Assembly (NCBI GenBank): GCA_930367205.1
Contig: OV884015.1
Span: 36,261,288-36,325,287 of the forward strand
DNA length: 64,000 bases
From: Acanthosoma haemorrhoidale
Taxonomy: Eukaryota; Arthropoda; Insecta; Hemiptera; Acanthosomatidae
Reading direction: 5' to 3'
Shown here piece after piece: positions 40,619-52,639 of the stretch (positions are counted from its first letter, which is position 1; the number at the start of each line of letters is the position of its first letter). The notes under the pieces are model-generated. The model was given only the letters and a program-made list of their open reading frames with translations, ran no database searches and was not told the DNA's origin. Both the position numbers and the translations under genes were made by a program.

Positions 40619-40773
40619 TATTTGGCTGAATCTGTTAATTGGAATTCTCGCCGCCTATCGTAGCACTCCTGGATTCCCTTGTCTGCCCAGAGTGCCTTTA
40701 TCGCTTCTACATACGGACTTTCAAATGTCGTCACTGTTTCAAAGTCCACACTTCTTATTAGGTCAGCTTTATC
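40619..40773 (-). CDS. Galphaq: G-alpha-q exon 3: helical domain
   Basis: This 155-bp exon encodes 51 codons plus two bases (residues 108-158 and the start of 159). It contains [29 protein letters not shown] and QLTDSAK, which are the alpha-B to alpha-E helices of the helical domain that lids the nucleotide. The acceptor is ctttcag and the donor is GTATGT. It ends in phase 2 with TA of a Tyr codon. Both alternative exons 4A (first base T) and 4B (first base C) complete this codon as Tyr, so either can follow. A plus-strand open frame over the same region is an antisense shadow. Confidence 0.97.
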
Positions 40774-41417
40774 CTGAAAGATAAATTAAAATATAATTAC
40801 AAGGTATAAATTAAATTAAAATAATAAACTAAATCTGAATTTAAAACATTCTCAAGTGTTAAAGATAGATAATTCCCCATTATTCTTACATGAAATCATT
40901 GTAACTGCATCTGCAATGATAGCTATTTGCTCAAAGACCGCTTTCAGGTCCATATTAAAGTATTTTTAACCCATCTAAAATTTAACTAAAGGTCTAACTT
41001 TGAAACAGTTAGCAAGATCAATTGCTTGCAAGTATTTAATTTTTCAAATTGAGAACCTTTGTTTTACAATATATTGATATATATATATACCTTTACCTTA
41101 TCTTTCTGAAGAAAGTTAATAGTCATTAATTAATAAACTAAGCAATTAATTACAAGGTAATAAAAATAAACTTATCTCAATGAAATATCAAATGAAGGCC
41201 TCTGTGTTAATATGTTATGTATGTAGGAATTTTAGTTCCCTTAAAATAACAATAAATTATGGTTGGATGGCTGAAGTAGCCTATGCGTTTATTCATAGGT
41301 AATACATAAAAAAAAGGTTTACTACACTAACAGTTTATGGGAGATTAAGAGGATTGGGTAGACAGGTGCGGATTGAAATCACAAGAATTGAATAACTGAA
41401 GGGTATGGGCTACTTAC

Positions 41418-41602
41418 GGGCATTGAGGAATCATTAAAACTAATACTTAGAAGATCCATGGCTCGTATCATCGACTGCATTGCCATGAAGATGTTCTGGT
41501 AGACCAGTTTAATGAACCCCCGCTTATCCTCGTCCGAGTACCCAGAACCATGGATGATACGCATCTGCTTAATAAATGTTGATTTACCCGATTCACCAGT
41601 AC
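41418..41602 (-). CDS. Galphaq: G-alpha-q exon 2: P-loop and start of the helical domain
   Basis: This 185-bp exon encodes residues 46-107. It opens inside the glycine codon of the P-loop ([15 protein letters not shown]), which binds the GTP phosphates, and runs through the first helices of the helical domain ([27 protein letters not shown]). The acceptor is ctttag and the donor is GTAAGT. It enters in phase 1 and leaves on a codon boundary. The last residues ([10 protein letters not shown]) diverge from the usual insect and vertebrate sequence but keep the expected length. The phase-1 entry requires an upstream exon supplying the first base of Gly46. No such exon is recognisable in the 22 kb to the right. 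Confidence 0.97.
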
Positions 41603-44600
41603 CTAAAGTAAAAAAAAAATAAGATAACTATATAATACAAAAACACAGAACAAAAGGTTATTAATTATTATTTGCATAAATTAATTGTTATAATTAACAT
41701 TAAGTTGTAAAATGGTCTTTTACAGTATGAAAAATAGGTGTAATGTTGTATTTTTTTTAAAAGGTATACAGTGTGGGAAGGCAGCAAATGGATTGCATGT
41801 CACAATACCGAACTGTAGCACCACCTTGAGAGCTGGATGTGATTGGATTCTCAAGAATTAAAGTTCTTTGATGGGCAGGCAGGTTGCTAAGATGGATTTT
41901 TTCAAAAAGATTGTTGAGCAGCTATGTGTACCAGTCAGTGGAAGAGAAAATTACCACAACTTAGGTCGGTGGTCAAGGTTGACAGAAAGCTGAACGGTTC
42001 CTAGAGCTGATGTACGACAGAGATGAGCCAATGAGGTAGTTCCTATCGGGTTATAGCCCCTCAGATTATGATGCTTCTATGTAAATATAAAAACACAATG
42101 AATACACACACTCATGCCTTACATACATGAGGCAACCTACACTACCCTGGAGTGTGGCATTCCCAATCATCTTGCTGGATTGTCAAAATTATAAATGGCT
42201 CACAATTGGCAACACATTGGAAATGGAAAGTACCAACTAATACTTTTTCATGATCCTCTTCAAGAAGCAATTAATAATCTGCTATTGATCCCATTTAGCC
42301 CCATACTTATTTCAAGTAAATTTTCTTCTGTTTAAAATAACTAGAATTTCAGGCAGACAGGTTTGCAGATCATACATCTTCATTGTATTGATATTTGTTA
42401 TAAAATATGTTTTGGGATGTGTTGAGAGTACAATGAACATGACAGTATTAGCAGAGTATAGACTAATCAAGGGGTTGTAACCTCCAGAGAGTAAATGGAA
42501 GCCAAGTGTGGAGGAGAAGTCTGGAGATTAATTAAAAGGAGACAGTGGATAAGTGCCCAAGATCTTTTTAGTTGGCTCCTAGGTAAAAGAGGAATTAAGA
42601 TTGGATAAATGGATCCCCCTGATCAAATATTGAAATGTGGAAATTGCTGTAATTATTAGGTACAATAACTAGGAAAGTGAAAATGGGATAAGTAAGTCAT
42701 AATTTAGTAATTGAATAAATTAGAAAGGGACATAGGATTTTTATCGAAACTGTAATTCACTTCTAGACTTTAGTCATTGCTTGTTTACTGACTGTCAGAT
42801 TGCCTAATGATGTTAATTTGGCAGCTAAACAACCCTTGCCAAGAATAAACAAGATAAGATATTAAGAAATGAAATACTAATAAGACTACCATCAATTTAA
42901 AATCAAAAAAGCAAACCCAATGTAATCCATGGGAATAGAAATAAATAAGTATGTGCTCCTGATATTAATTGTTTATATATATCCTCTAACTCATAGGAAG
43001 GAAGTTAGTCAGAACACGACTCATTTCAAAATGGTATCTTGCAATCCGGGAAATACAGGGGAAAATCACATAGTGAGGTAAATGTATCATGCAGGAAAAC
43101 TTCTCACAAGGATAAAGGAGTAAATTTCATCACCAGTGAGATCATAAAATTAGTTGCAGAAAAGAACAATAGCAAATGTGTTGTGTGTGTGTTGCAAAAG
43201 TGCCAAAGATTTGGGTTATTTATTGAACATGTTATTATACTTTTAAAAAATGCTAAAATAATGTATATTGGAATTTTTTAGGCTACCATCGATTCTTTAG
43301 ATTGGTCAAGAAAAGAATGAAAAGATTAGTTTTGTAAATTTTTATATAAATACTTATGACTATACTTGTTACCTAGATGCAAAACTTTACTACTGTAGCA
43401 AGATAATTTACAGGAAACATGATCTTTCATTACTTTAATAAATCATCAAAAAATAATTTATTATAAGCTACTTTTCTTTTAAAACCCAGAAACCTTTGTG
43501 ATTTATCTATGTAGGTCTTAGAAAGTTGGGTTTGTAACTTTAACTCAATAATTTCTTTTAGAGGCATGATGTTTTACGTTTTTTCAACTCAAGGAAAAAT
43601 TGGAGTTTAAGAAAACAGACTCAAAAAGAAACTCATCAATCAAGGAGAGCAACAAATTTCGATTATTTATTTAATAAAAATTTAAGGAATGTGGGTCCCC
43701 AACATTGACTTTATTACCAACATAAATGACCTACATTTTTCACTTCATGAAAATGCACTTGTGACAGGGTATTCAAATTCAGACAAAACAAAGCAATAAA
43801 TGTACTGAGTATAAAATCTAATATATGAAAGTAACTGATGATGTAACATATATTTAATAATTGTCTGACATTCCATTGATCAATTAAGCTTTTTCAATAA
43901 TTCTTTTTTGGGTTTTTGTTGAGTTTGTTTTTTTTCAAAACCATTATGTCAAATACATATCTATCAATCAGAAATTTTACATGATGATAAAATTTTACAT
44001 TTGATATAAAAAGGACATGAAAAATATATCTTTCTCTATAAAAAAACCTTCTGAATCTTTTAATTAAAAAAAACTTTTTAATTCAGTATAATTAACTAAT
44101 TAGTATGAACTTAAAAAAACCCTATAATTTTAGACAGATTTAAAGGGTATCCGATCAGAGATATCACTACCCTGACTAACAACATGTAATTTAAAGTTTC
44201 ACTCAACCAGTGTTTTTTTTTTAGTCATGATATTGGCCATGGTAGTATCAATCGAACCATTATTAAATAATAACCATTTAATTAAATGGTATCAAAAAAT
44301 ATATAATACAATATCTTAATGCGTAGGATACTAAATTAAAGATCTCGACATTCTGATTAATAATGGGTTAAATATGGCTAAAGAAAAAGTTAATTACGAA
44401 AACGAATCAAAACTGTAATCAATGGTTATTTCACAATTATTTTGAAATCCAACTTTCATATAAAGCAGGGTTACAAAAAATAATGAAAGGTCAAATATCA
44501 ATCAATTACTATTAATTAAAAACTAGAAGTTTTCCTACATACTAAGTAGGGCCACCGGTGAATCACAAGTAGGGACATCAAAGTGAACATCTCGATGTTT

Positions 44601-45699
44601 TATGTGTTGGGGCTTTAATGGACTACTATTACAACAAGTAATTGAAAACATTAAAATAGTTTTCTCAACTGTAGCAGAACCTTCGATTGTGTGTTACATC
44701 CCAATAACCTACAATTTTTTTTTTTAATTTCAAACCCATCTTACACTTTTCTTATGCATTTAATAGAACTTTATTTTAATAGGCTTAATAAATTTCTTAG
44801 TAATTTAATAGATTAGTTGGGATTTCAGGCTACCAATACAATTCTATACTGCTTACTGATTCTTAGAGGGAATAGCTGTCTTACAATAGTCATCACTAAA
44901 AACACAAACTGTTCACTACTTAATGCAAAATTCTACTACTTAACTGAATGATTTTCATTCATTTAATTGATTTCTATTACTTAACTTATACATCAAAATC
45001 TACTTTTTTTGTTATATGTTCTAATTTGTTACCAAATTTTACTGCCGCCATTTAGCCTCTCTGATAACTATGGAAACCAGGGGTTTGAGTCACTGTTTTC
45101 CAAAGAAATTTTTTTTATTAGGAGGTGTGTCTTGTTGAAGTTCACTTACAACTGAACAAAGGAGGCTTCAGTTGTGGGGTCACCGATTTTAATGCAAATT
45201 TTTTTGGGGGTAGGTCAAAGAATATTTTACAGGTTTCGGAGCATTCTTGCCATTGCACCTTGAGAGTAGAAAAAACAATTATGTTTAATAACCCCATTTT
45301 TAACATTGTTTCTGACTGTGTTCTGCGTGTAAAAATAGTTTATCATACATCATCTGAATGAAAAATAACAAAAACCGGAGGTAGCTTTAATAAAGTATGT
45401 AAAACAAAATTTTTTAGGGGGGGGGGAAATCGGCCGATAACAACCTTAAATACAAACTATCGTGACAGTCAAAAATAAAATCTTTTTTTGCTAGATTCGA
45501 TGGGAGAGAAAAATGTTGCTCTCAATGTCTTTATTCCAGTGGAACCGTCACATGTCTATTTTTGAATTTTCTCCTAATTTGTATTCATGGGTTTTGAGGT
45601 GCTTTGAATAATTATTTCATTATATACAACATTTTCAAAAAACATGCGAACATTCTGCGCTCTTATATATCCCGATTTAGGAGAGGAAAAAAATGTGCT

Positions 45700-45800
45700 A
45701 TCTTCAAGAGCCACCCACTTCTGTCGGTCTAGAGATTTGAACCCGAACCTCCATTGTGAAACTATTACCTTAACGCTGTAATTAATATTGGAGCCAATGC
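45700..45800 (-). repeat. tRNA-like SINE candidate
   Basis: The minus strand carries GGTTCAAATCT (45733-45743), a near-perfect B box, with an A-box-like CAGCGTTAAGG upstream. The T-arm stem does not pair, so this is a degenerate tRNA-like segment and not a gene. Confidence 0.3.
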
Positions 45801-48800
45801 GGATTGAAATCTAGTTGGCAGTGAATACCGTCGTTGACCGGCCCTTGACCCGGCGAGGTGAGGCGGGTACCGCCCCCGTCATAGATCTTTCTGTCTGTCC
45901 GTGTTTAATTTCCTCGGGTACTGCACCCAGGGGGGGGGGAGATCGGGTTATCTACATGGCGATACCCTCTTCTAGCAATTTGATTTGATTCTAACCATCG
46001 AGATTTGGTATTTTTTCAAATACCAAAAAATAAAATTTTGCTCTTCCACGTGAGTACAGGGCAGGACATGTCCCATTTTATTCTGGAGTGTACACCGTTA
46101 ATTATTACTAATACTTTTTTTTTAAAAATAAATCTTCATTTTAAGAAAATTACAATCTATTCTAAAAGATCAATATATAATTGTGATCAAATATAGCATT
46201 TATACCGTATTGACAAATTTACATTTACTATCTCATTCTACATGTGTTTACAGTATACATTGAATACGCCTTGTGCCAAAAATTGTAGCATGTCTCGATG
46301 TATAAGACGCACCTTTTTTTTTCAGTGAAAGAAAGAAGAGAGTGAAAAAAACGATAAATTCTTAAAAATGTGCTGTCCTGCATGGAAAAAATAGTTCTAC
46401 AGTTTAGCTTGCCAACAAATTCAACGACGTACCAAAGCCGGATAAACTCTTAGCGACTATCAATATTCGATTATTACATCGGCCTATGATGGATGTAACA
46501 CGACTAATATAAAACATATTTGATTAGTAATGTTAGTAACCCTTGGACGAAGTGGTGCCCTACCATAAAAACAGATCATTCTAACGGCCCTTCGAAGTCC
46601 TTAATTAAAATACTGATGTCAACCTTATTGACATTATTTCTGACAACGCATTGCTGTAAGCCCGGTTCACGCACGACTTTACCAACTAACCCGACCTAAC
46701 AATCGAAATCATATGTCTTAACTGAGGCGTGTGGACTGAACAAGATCTACCGCCCTGGGAAGATCACTAAGGAGGACAATCATTTCCTCCAACTAGTCAT
46801 ACATCTCGTTTCCACCCGGTGACGAATGATCTTAATCGTACAAAATTTAGGACATACTTCCTGATTTCATTTTTTGATATAAGATACTCATAGTACTTTA
46901 CGACCGTTCCAAACAAAGAGTACGACGGTCGCTCGAGTGCGAACACCGGAGGTACAAGTAAGGTTACCCCAAATGACGGTGGTTAAAACCATCCTTCATG
47001 CAGAGGTGGTATGACACACGACACACATCTTGCATCCCGCTGCAATGCTGTTTACCTGATTACTTCGTACTGAAACAATTTCTAAACCTTGAGTAAGGCA
47101 AACAACAAGACCCCCCGGAAAACTATCTAACAGGAAAAGCAACCGGCTTGTCCTCCTGGGTCCAAGTAACTCCAAGAAAAGTAATATTCAGTATATTTTC
47201 AGGTTGTGAAGTTCAAGCAGTAGTGGTTTAATAGTGAGCACACTCTCCGGTCCAAAATAAAAACAAAAAACAAGGTTTCTCACTGTTCAGCAATTAGAGT
47301 ATATTATTGAAGAAATTCGCATGAGGTTTCTATTTCACACGATCCATAACAGAAGAGGATTTCACTAGTTAAGCAATGGAAAGTGTGTGCTAATTAGGAA
47401 AGGCACTCTGACCGTAACTATTTCTGCTAAATGTAAGAATAGCTGTTGCAAATATGCAGAAAATCGTCGTTTCCCGGCTTTCATTTGGTTTAGGGGGGAG
47501 GGGGTATTTCGCGGATACGACACACACAGTACTTACTTATCCAGCATTAATAATTGTTATTTAAGAGCTCATTCATACTTTATATTACACAATTTCACTC
47601 ATTCACTATGTACATTCACACTCATACAATAAAATATCCTATATTACTAAAATATATTATTTACCAATGATTTTCCAAACATGGGATGTTTCGATACAAC
47701 GAAGGTATTCTAACTTAAGAGTACTCATTTGACTAGATATCATTGAAGTATTCAAACTTATGAATGCTAGTTTTATTCGATACCGGTATTTATACTTACC
47801 AAAACTAATTTGATTCCCTACCATGGAAGTTATTAGTACTTCTTTGATTTAATAATATTGGAAAAAAAAAATACTTTATTTTATTTAATAATCCAATGTA
47901 CCAAGCTCGAGAAGAAGTGGAACATGACAGTTAGGGTAGGAATCAATCAAAAAGGTAAAGCATGGAAAAACGTAAAAATACTAAGAAAAGATCGCGGGAG
48001 GCCCGAATAAAATAAAACAAGGGATCAAACCACAATAATTGAAATCATTTAAATATACTTTTGCCAAATTTTGAATTTCATCTTTTTGAGGGTTCCGTTG
48101 TTTAAGGGGTGTCTGATAAAACCGTTCTGCTTATTGCATTGTATATTACTTTTTAATTATGAAAGAAAAACAAATTAATCATTAACTAAAATAAGATAGT
48201 GACGGTGGGAGGGGGGTGAATCACCTTTGGTCGGACAGTCTGTATTTATGCACAACTATAGCGGAAGATTAAAATGGTTTATTTAGCAACATTTAGACAA
48301 AATAAAAGGACTCAAAAGAATACAAAATTCTGAGTCAATAATAGAAATCTCTTATTTGACCTGCCAAGTAGACAGGTATTCAAGACACCGGTGGAGGACT
48401 GATAAAGGTACCAGCTACCCAGCCCACCCCCACACGTGCTCTTGATTTCTCCAAAATTCTGTACTAAGCAAGAATCGGTTTATTCTCCTCCAACTGTATT
48501 CCTTGTTCAATGCAATACTGGTTACAGGAAGTTCTTCAAAGGGATGACAGAACGCTCACTTATATTTGCCTACCCACAAATTTCAGCCCCACAAAAGTTG
48601 AAATCTAAAAGTTACTATTGTTGATTTGTATTATGAAAACATACCCTAAAGCAGGAAAAGTCTAGCCGAAAGTTTGGGAAAAACATGGTGCCTAGGTACA
48701 TCAAATAAGACCATGCTTTTCTATGGCCGTTAATTATTGACACATGTGTCAAATAACATTGTCTGGCATGTAATATATATCATGTGAAGAAGTTCCATCC

Positions 48801-49289
48801 AATAACGATCAGTAAGTATTTTAGCTATTTAAAAAAGAAACGTTTTAAAACGACAACAGGACTAGTTCACAATAGATGTTAACAATTTTTAGATTAAAAA
48901 AAGAATGGCCAATGATTCTTAGACAGCTTAGACTAGAGGCTTGATAGACCACTTGCGATTTCCAGTTGTGCTAACAGTATTAATTGTGCTTCAGAAAAAC
49001 GTTATACATCGGATTTAATATCGTTTATGACAGTTTAAAACTATACATACGAGTATGTCACATTAATCATAATTCGTTAAAGCAATTCCCACTGCTCTAA
49101 GAATTCCAACTCGGGAAAACTTCTGATTCTTGTTCATACAAATGGTTCGACATGGGATAGTCTAGTTAGGGCACAGACCGGATATCCGAAAATATTGTTT
49201 AGCATTTAGCAAACAATCATAAATATTTCAATTGAGAGAATCGTTGAATTAACTTTTGACTGATGGGGAGAAACAAAAATCAAAGAAAC

Positions 49290-49350
49290 TGATCATATGG
49301 ATTTGAACCAGGAAACTTCAAATTAACCCTCGCCCATTGTGATTTATTGA
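49290..49350 (-). repeat. tRNA-like SINE candidate
   Basis: The minus strand has a perfect B box, GGTTCAAATCC (49299-49309), preceded by GGGCGAGGGTTAA in about the A-box position. No full cloverleaf is seen. Confidence 0.3.
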
Positions 49351-49607
49351 TTTATTAGAAAAACGATACAGGCCTACCGATAGGATATCCCACTTTGAGA
49401 TACTATAATCTGGCTCGAATTGATGTTGCTCTTTTTTTTTTCAATTTGGATAATAACGACCAATTTATAATTCTCCCGGCTAAGCAAATATTTTTTTTGA
49501 TAATTTAAGTATAATGCAAAATTATATGAATTTTGACTAAAACATATTTAATTTAATAAATTAAGCATATAGTGAGAAAGTCACAGAATATTAGGCTTCA
49601 GAGAAAG

Positions 49608-49615
49608 CCTTAGAG
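49608..49615. repeat. Target-site duplication, left (CCTTAGAG)
   Basis: Identical to 52133-52140; the 8-bp length fits hAT integration. Confidence 0.95.
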
Positions 49616-49776
49616 CAGGTATGGGCAACCTTTGACATGTTATGGGCCAAACTTTAGTGTGCAAATACGTTCGCGGGCCGCGTTTAAAAGTAGTGCATTT
49701 TAAAGTAGTGTTCATAATTTTTAGCGATAGATATCAGTCAGCCATGAAATAATACGACAATGTTATTACAACACAA

Positions 49777-49782
49777 TTTATT
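49777..49782 (-). terminator. Possible polyadenylation signal of the transposase
   Basis: AATAAA on the minus strand about 100 bases past the stop codon and inside the element. Confidence 0.5.
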
Positions 49783-49885
49783 AAAATAACAAAATGAAAT
49801 GAAAAAATAGGTACCTACAGCATTAAATTAAATCGTTAAATTTAGAATTGTTACAAACTACGAAAGTTAAATAGCGACACCGAAA

Positions 49886-51691
49886 TCAATGAGACACTTG
49901 AGCTTGAATTTGGGAAACTAATTCATCGATGTTTGGATTAATTCCACTGGTACAAAGACGTAAAGAATTTTCCAAATTATCGTCAGTCAGCCTTGTACGA
50001 TGTTTTGATTTATTAACTTTCATCAATGAAAAGAACTGTTCGCATTTATAAGTACTGCCAAACGCACAAATCAATCTTCTTGCAAATTTTCTAAGCTGCG
50101 GAAAATGGTCTTCTTCGAGGTATTTTTTGTAGAAATCGCACAACTCCACGTCTTCAAATTTAGATTTTAGGAGTGAGTTTTCTTGAATCTCGATCAACTC
50201 CATTTGCAAGTGTATTGGAGCATTTTGTACATTACTTTTTGTTGGAGTAGCAAATAAATTGAAACAGTCTTCCATGTGTTTGAAATCGCTAAATCTGATC
50301 GAAAATTGCTCCGACAGTAACTTGAGTTCTTCAGCATATTGAGCGTAAGCAATATTTTCATACGCAGAGAGCGTGGTGAAATGGTAACTGTTACCAGACA
50401 GCATATGTGCCTCCCACAAGCGGATTTTGTTCTGAAACGCTTTCAAATGGCTGTACAAATCATTTACTAACTGTCCTTGTTTTTGAAGTTTCAAATTTAA
50501 ATCATTCAAATGGCCTGTAAGGTCGACAAGAAATGCTAAGTCACATATCCATTTTGCGTCACTCAATTCAGATAGTGGTTTATCTTTTATTTGCATAAAT
50601 TCTGCTATCTCATTTCTAAGCTCGTAAAACCGTTTCAGCATTTTCCCTTTGCTTAGCCATCTGACTTCACAATAATATGTTACGTCGTCATACTCGGCTG
50701 ATATTTCATCCAAAAACGCCTTGAACTGACGATGGTTAAGCCCTCGGGATCGAATAAAATTGATGGTTTTTACTACCACATTCATAACATTCTGGAGTCG
50801 AATGGACTTAGAACACAAGTTCTGTTGGTGGATAATGCAATGAAGGACTATCAAACCATCTTTTTGCACATTTAATTCAGTTGCTTTTTCATTCAAAATT
50901 CCGATGAAACCTTTACGTAAGCCGACCATAGAAGGTGCACCAGCTGTGCATACTCCAACTAATTTCGACCATGGCAAGCCAAAACTTGTGAATACCTTTT
51001 GAACTTCATTAAAAATGTCCTCTCCTGTAGTGGTTCCTTTTAGCGGCTGTAAAGCAAGCAATTCCTCAGTAATAGTGAATTCTTTATCAACACCTCGAAT
51101 AAATATAGCCAGTTGAGCTATGTCAGACAAATCGGTGCTCTCGTCTAATGCTATGGAAAATGATTCAATACCAGTCATACGGCCAGTCAATGTTGTTTTT
51201 ATATCATTAGCCATCATTTCTATACGTCGTACAACGGTTCGTCTTGACAAACTAATTTTTTCAAATTCATTTTTCTTTTCAGGACACAAAACACTGCAAA
51301 CTTCTGACATACACTCCTTGATAAATTCTCCTTCGGCAAATGGTTTCAATGACTTTGCCAATTTTGAACTAACTATAAAACTAGCTTTCACAACATTATC
51401 AAGTTGTGTTCTTTGTCTATGAAATATTTGCTGCTGTTTTTCCAAATTTGCGGTAAGTTTCTGGATTTTGTCTTTTCTTATTTGTCCTGTCAGTGAGAGC
51501 AGCGTAGGATGCTTAGTTGAGTAATGCCTCTTTATATTGAATTCTTTCATCACCGAAATGGATTCATTACACATCAAACAAATAGGCTTACCATTGTGCA
51601 AGATAAAGAAGAATTCTTCAGTCCATTTTTCTTGAAACTGGCGACCCTCTGCATCTACTTTTCGTTTCCTTCCACCAGACATCATTTTCAT
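49886..51691 (-). CDS. hAT transposase (BED-finger, Charlie/GTF2IRD2-like), second catalytic Asp replaced by Ala
   Basis: A 601-residue uninterrupted frame. A zinc finger of BED type is at residues 38-61 (C38-x2-C41-x14-H56-x4-H61), the DNA-binding part. The RNase H-like core starts with ALDESTD (D183, first catalytic Asp). The second is expected in the motif CTDGAPSM, but residue 250 is Ala (CTAGAPSM, codon GCT at 50942-50944). An HCxxH-type segment follows at 284-293 (HCIIHQQNLC). The C-terminal hATC dimerisation segment contains CEQFFS with E551 as the expected catalytic Glu, and ends normally (LTDDNLENSLRLC). The length is usual for the family. I chose the first Met; Met3 or Met4 are equally possible. 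The substitution predicts a protein that folds and binds DNA but cannot cut. Confidence 0.95.
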   Translation of the reverse strand: MKMMSGGRKRKVDAEGRQFQEKWTEEFFFILHNGKPICLMCNESISVMKEFNIKRHYSTKHPTLLSLTGQIRKDKIQKLTANLEKQQQIFHRQRTQLDNVVKASFIVSSKLAKSLKPFAEGEFIKECMSEVCSVLCPEKKNEFEKISLSRRTVVRRIEMMANDIKTTLTGRMTGIESFSIALDESTDLSDIAQLAIFIRGVDKEFTITEELLALQPLKGTTTGEDIFNEVQKVFTSFGLPWSKLVGVCTAGAPSMVGLRKGFIGILNEKATELNVQKDGLIVLHCIIHQQNLCSKSIRLQNVMNVVVKTINFIRSRGLNHRQFKAFLDEISAEYDDVTYYCEVRWLSKGKMLKRFYELRNEIAEFMQIKDKPLSELSDAKWICDLAFLVDLTGHLNDLNLKLQKQGQLVNDLYSHLKAFQNKIRLWEAHMLSGNSYHFTTLSAYENIAYAQYAEELKLLSEQFSIRFSDFKHMEDCFNLFATPTKSNVQNAPIHLQMELIEIQENSLLKSKFEDVELCDFYKKYLEEDHFPQLRKFARRLICAFGSTYKCEQFFSLMKVNKSKHRTRLTDDNLENSLRLCTSGINPNIDELVSQIQAQVSH

Positions 51692-51798
51692 TTACTTATC
51701 GTTCGATAAACTTAATAAGAAAATAGGTATAATTAGTAAGCACTCAAGATGCACACAAAGTCACAAAGCAAACTTATCACCACGGTAGCTCGAATAGG

Positions 51799-51834
51799 AC
51801 TGAACTAAGTTCCGGCCATCCACCCGCTTATATA
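51799..51834 (-). promoter_or_regulatory. Core promoter of the transposase: TATA box and arthropod initiator
   Basis: On the minus strand TATATAA (51828-51834) is followed by TCAGT (51799-51803). The initiator A lies about 33 bases from the TATA start, near the ideal spacing. Transcription would start about 110 bases before the transposase ATG. TCAGT is the arthropod initiator consensus. Confidence 0.6.
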
Positions 51835-51918
51835 GGCAAAATGAAGGAATGATCTAGAATCGTCTAGTGTAGAACAATACAATTGCGAAGCAATAATCCT
51901 TTGTTGCGCCGCCAGTGT

Positions 51919-51960
51919 GGCGGCAAACATCAATGGCTTTGAACTTTGATGTTTGCCGCC
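51919..51960. repeat. Subterminal hairpin in the hAT 5' region
   Basis: A perfect 15-bp inverted repeat (GGCGGCAAACATCAA / its complement) with a 12-base loop. Neighbouring copies of the GCCGCC/GGCGG motif (51908-51922, 51978-51984) suggest clustered transposase-binding sites, as in other hAT subterminal regions. That function is inferred. Confidence 0.75.
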
Positions 51961-52132
51961 TCACTCTTTGATGATCACCGCCACTCGGCTTGCTCGCTCA
52001 CTTGATTCCATGAGTATGAGTAAGTAGTGTATTTTTTTTTTTTAAATTGGGTTTTTCAAAATGTCTCGCGGGCCGGATCAAATCTTACAGCGGGCCGGAT
52101 CCGGCCCGCGGGCCGGCTGTTGCCCACATACG

Positions 52133-52140
52133 CCTTAGAG
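52133..52140. repeat. Target-site duplication, right (CCTTAGAG)
   Basis: Identical to 49608-49615; directly abuts the right terminal repeat. Confidence 0.95.
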
Positions 52141-52639
52141 GGATGAGTTGACTCCCAATGTATAGCCCCCACTCCATTACCCTCACTTAATCTTCCTAAG
52201 ATCAGAAAGTTCCATGGTCTATTTATGTTAGCGCTTGTTTACTTTTGTATTCTGGTTTCTTTTATTTAGTTTTATTTTAAATGGAACGTGGATTCGGCGA
52301 TGAAATTATTTTCAACACTGATTGTTGAAACCATGGTTTACTCTGTAGAAGTTTAAGTGAAATAAAGACAATATCAAAAACATAATAAGTGAGTTTATTA
52401 ATTTATAAATTCAGTGCCCTAATATTATAATGTTTCACAACATCGCTGCAGAATTGAACATATCAATTATTACTGTTAATGCAGTAAATAACTGACAACC
52501 ATCCAGCAGGGCTAGGCTCTCGTAAGCATCCTTTGTGGAAAAAAAAGCAATCGATTTTTTATGGAAATCAAACGGTTTCAATTTATCAGAAAAAGGTACT
52601 GAGAATGCGCTCGTGAAGGAGCTATGAGGGCATCAGAGT

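Larger units (their letters stand above)
41603..49607. other. First intron and/or upstream DNA of G-alpha-q; no gene seen
   Basis: No N-terminal Gq exon is found. At about 45.6 kb the base composition shifts to clearly more CpG. A sequence near 46300 (gtataagacgcacc) resembles the inner part of Tc1/pogo-type transposon ends. G-runs near 45417 and 45931 are low-complexity. The remainder has no recognisable content. Confidence 0.45.
49616..52132 (-). mobile_element. Complete hAT-superfamily DNA transposon, 2,517 bp
   Basis: The element is bounded by imperfect terminal inverted repeats: left CAGGTATGGGCAAC, right complement CGTATGTGGGCAAC (10 of 14 match, the inner GGGCAAC perfect). It is flanked by a perfect 8-bp duplication CCTTAGAG. 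Eight-base duplications and GGGCAAC-type ends are typical of hAT elements. Subterminal sequences are GC-rich (GCGGGCCG motifs at both ends), also usual for this group. It contains a core promoter, a hairpin and one uninterrupted transposase gene. A perfect duplication and open frame suggest a fairly young insertion. It lies on the same strand as G-alpha-q, about 8 kb upstream of exon 2. Confidence 0.95.

Noticed and set aside
51120..51709. Open frames of 100 and 61 codons on the plus strand
   Set aside because: They lie antisense to the transposase gene and have no independent motif, start context or promoter.
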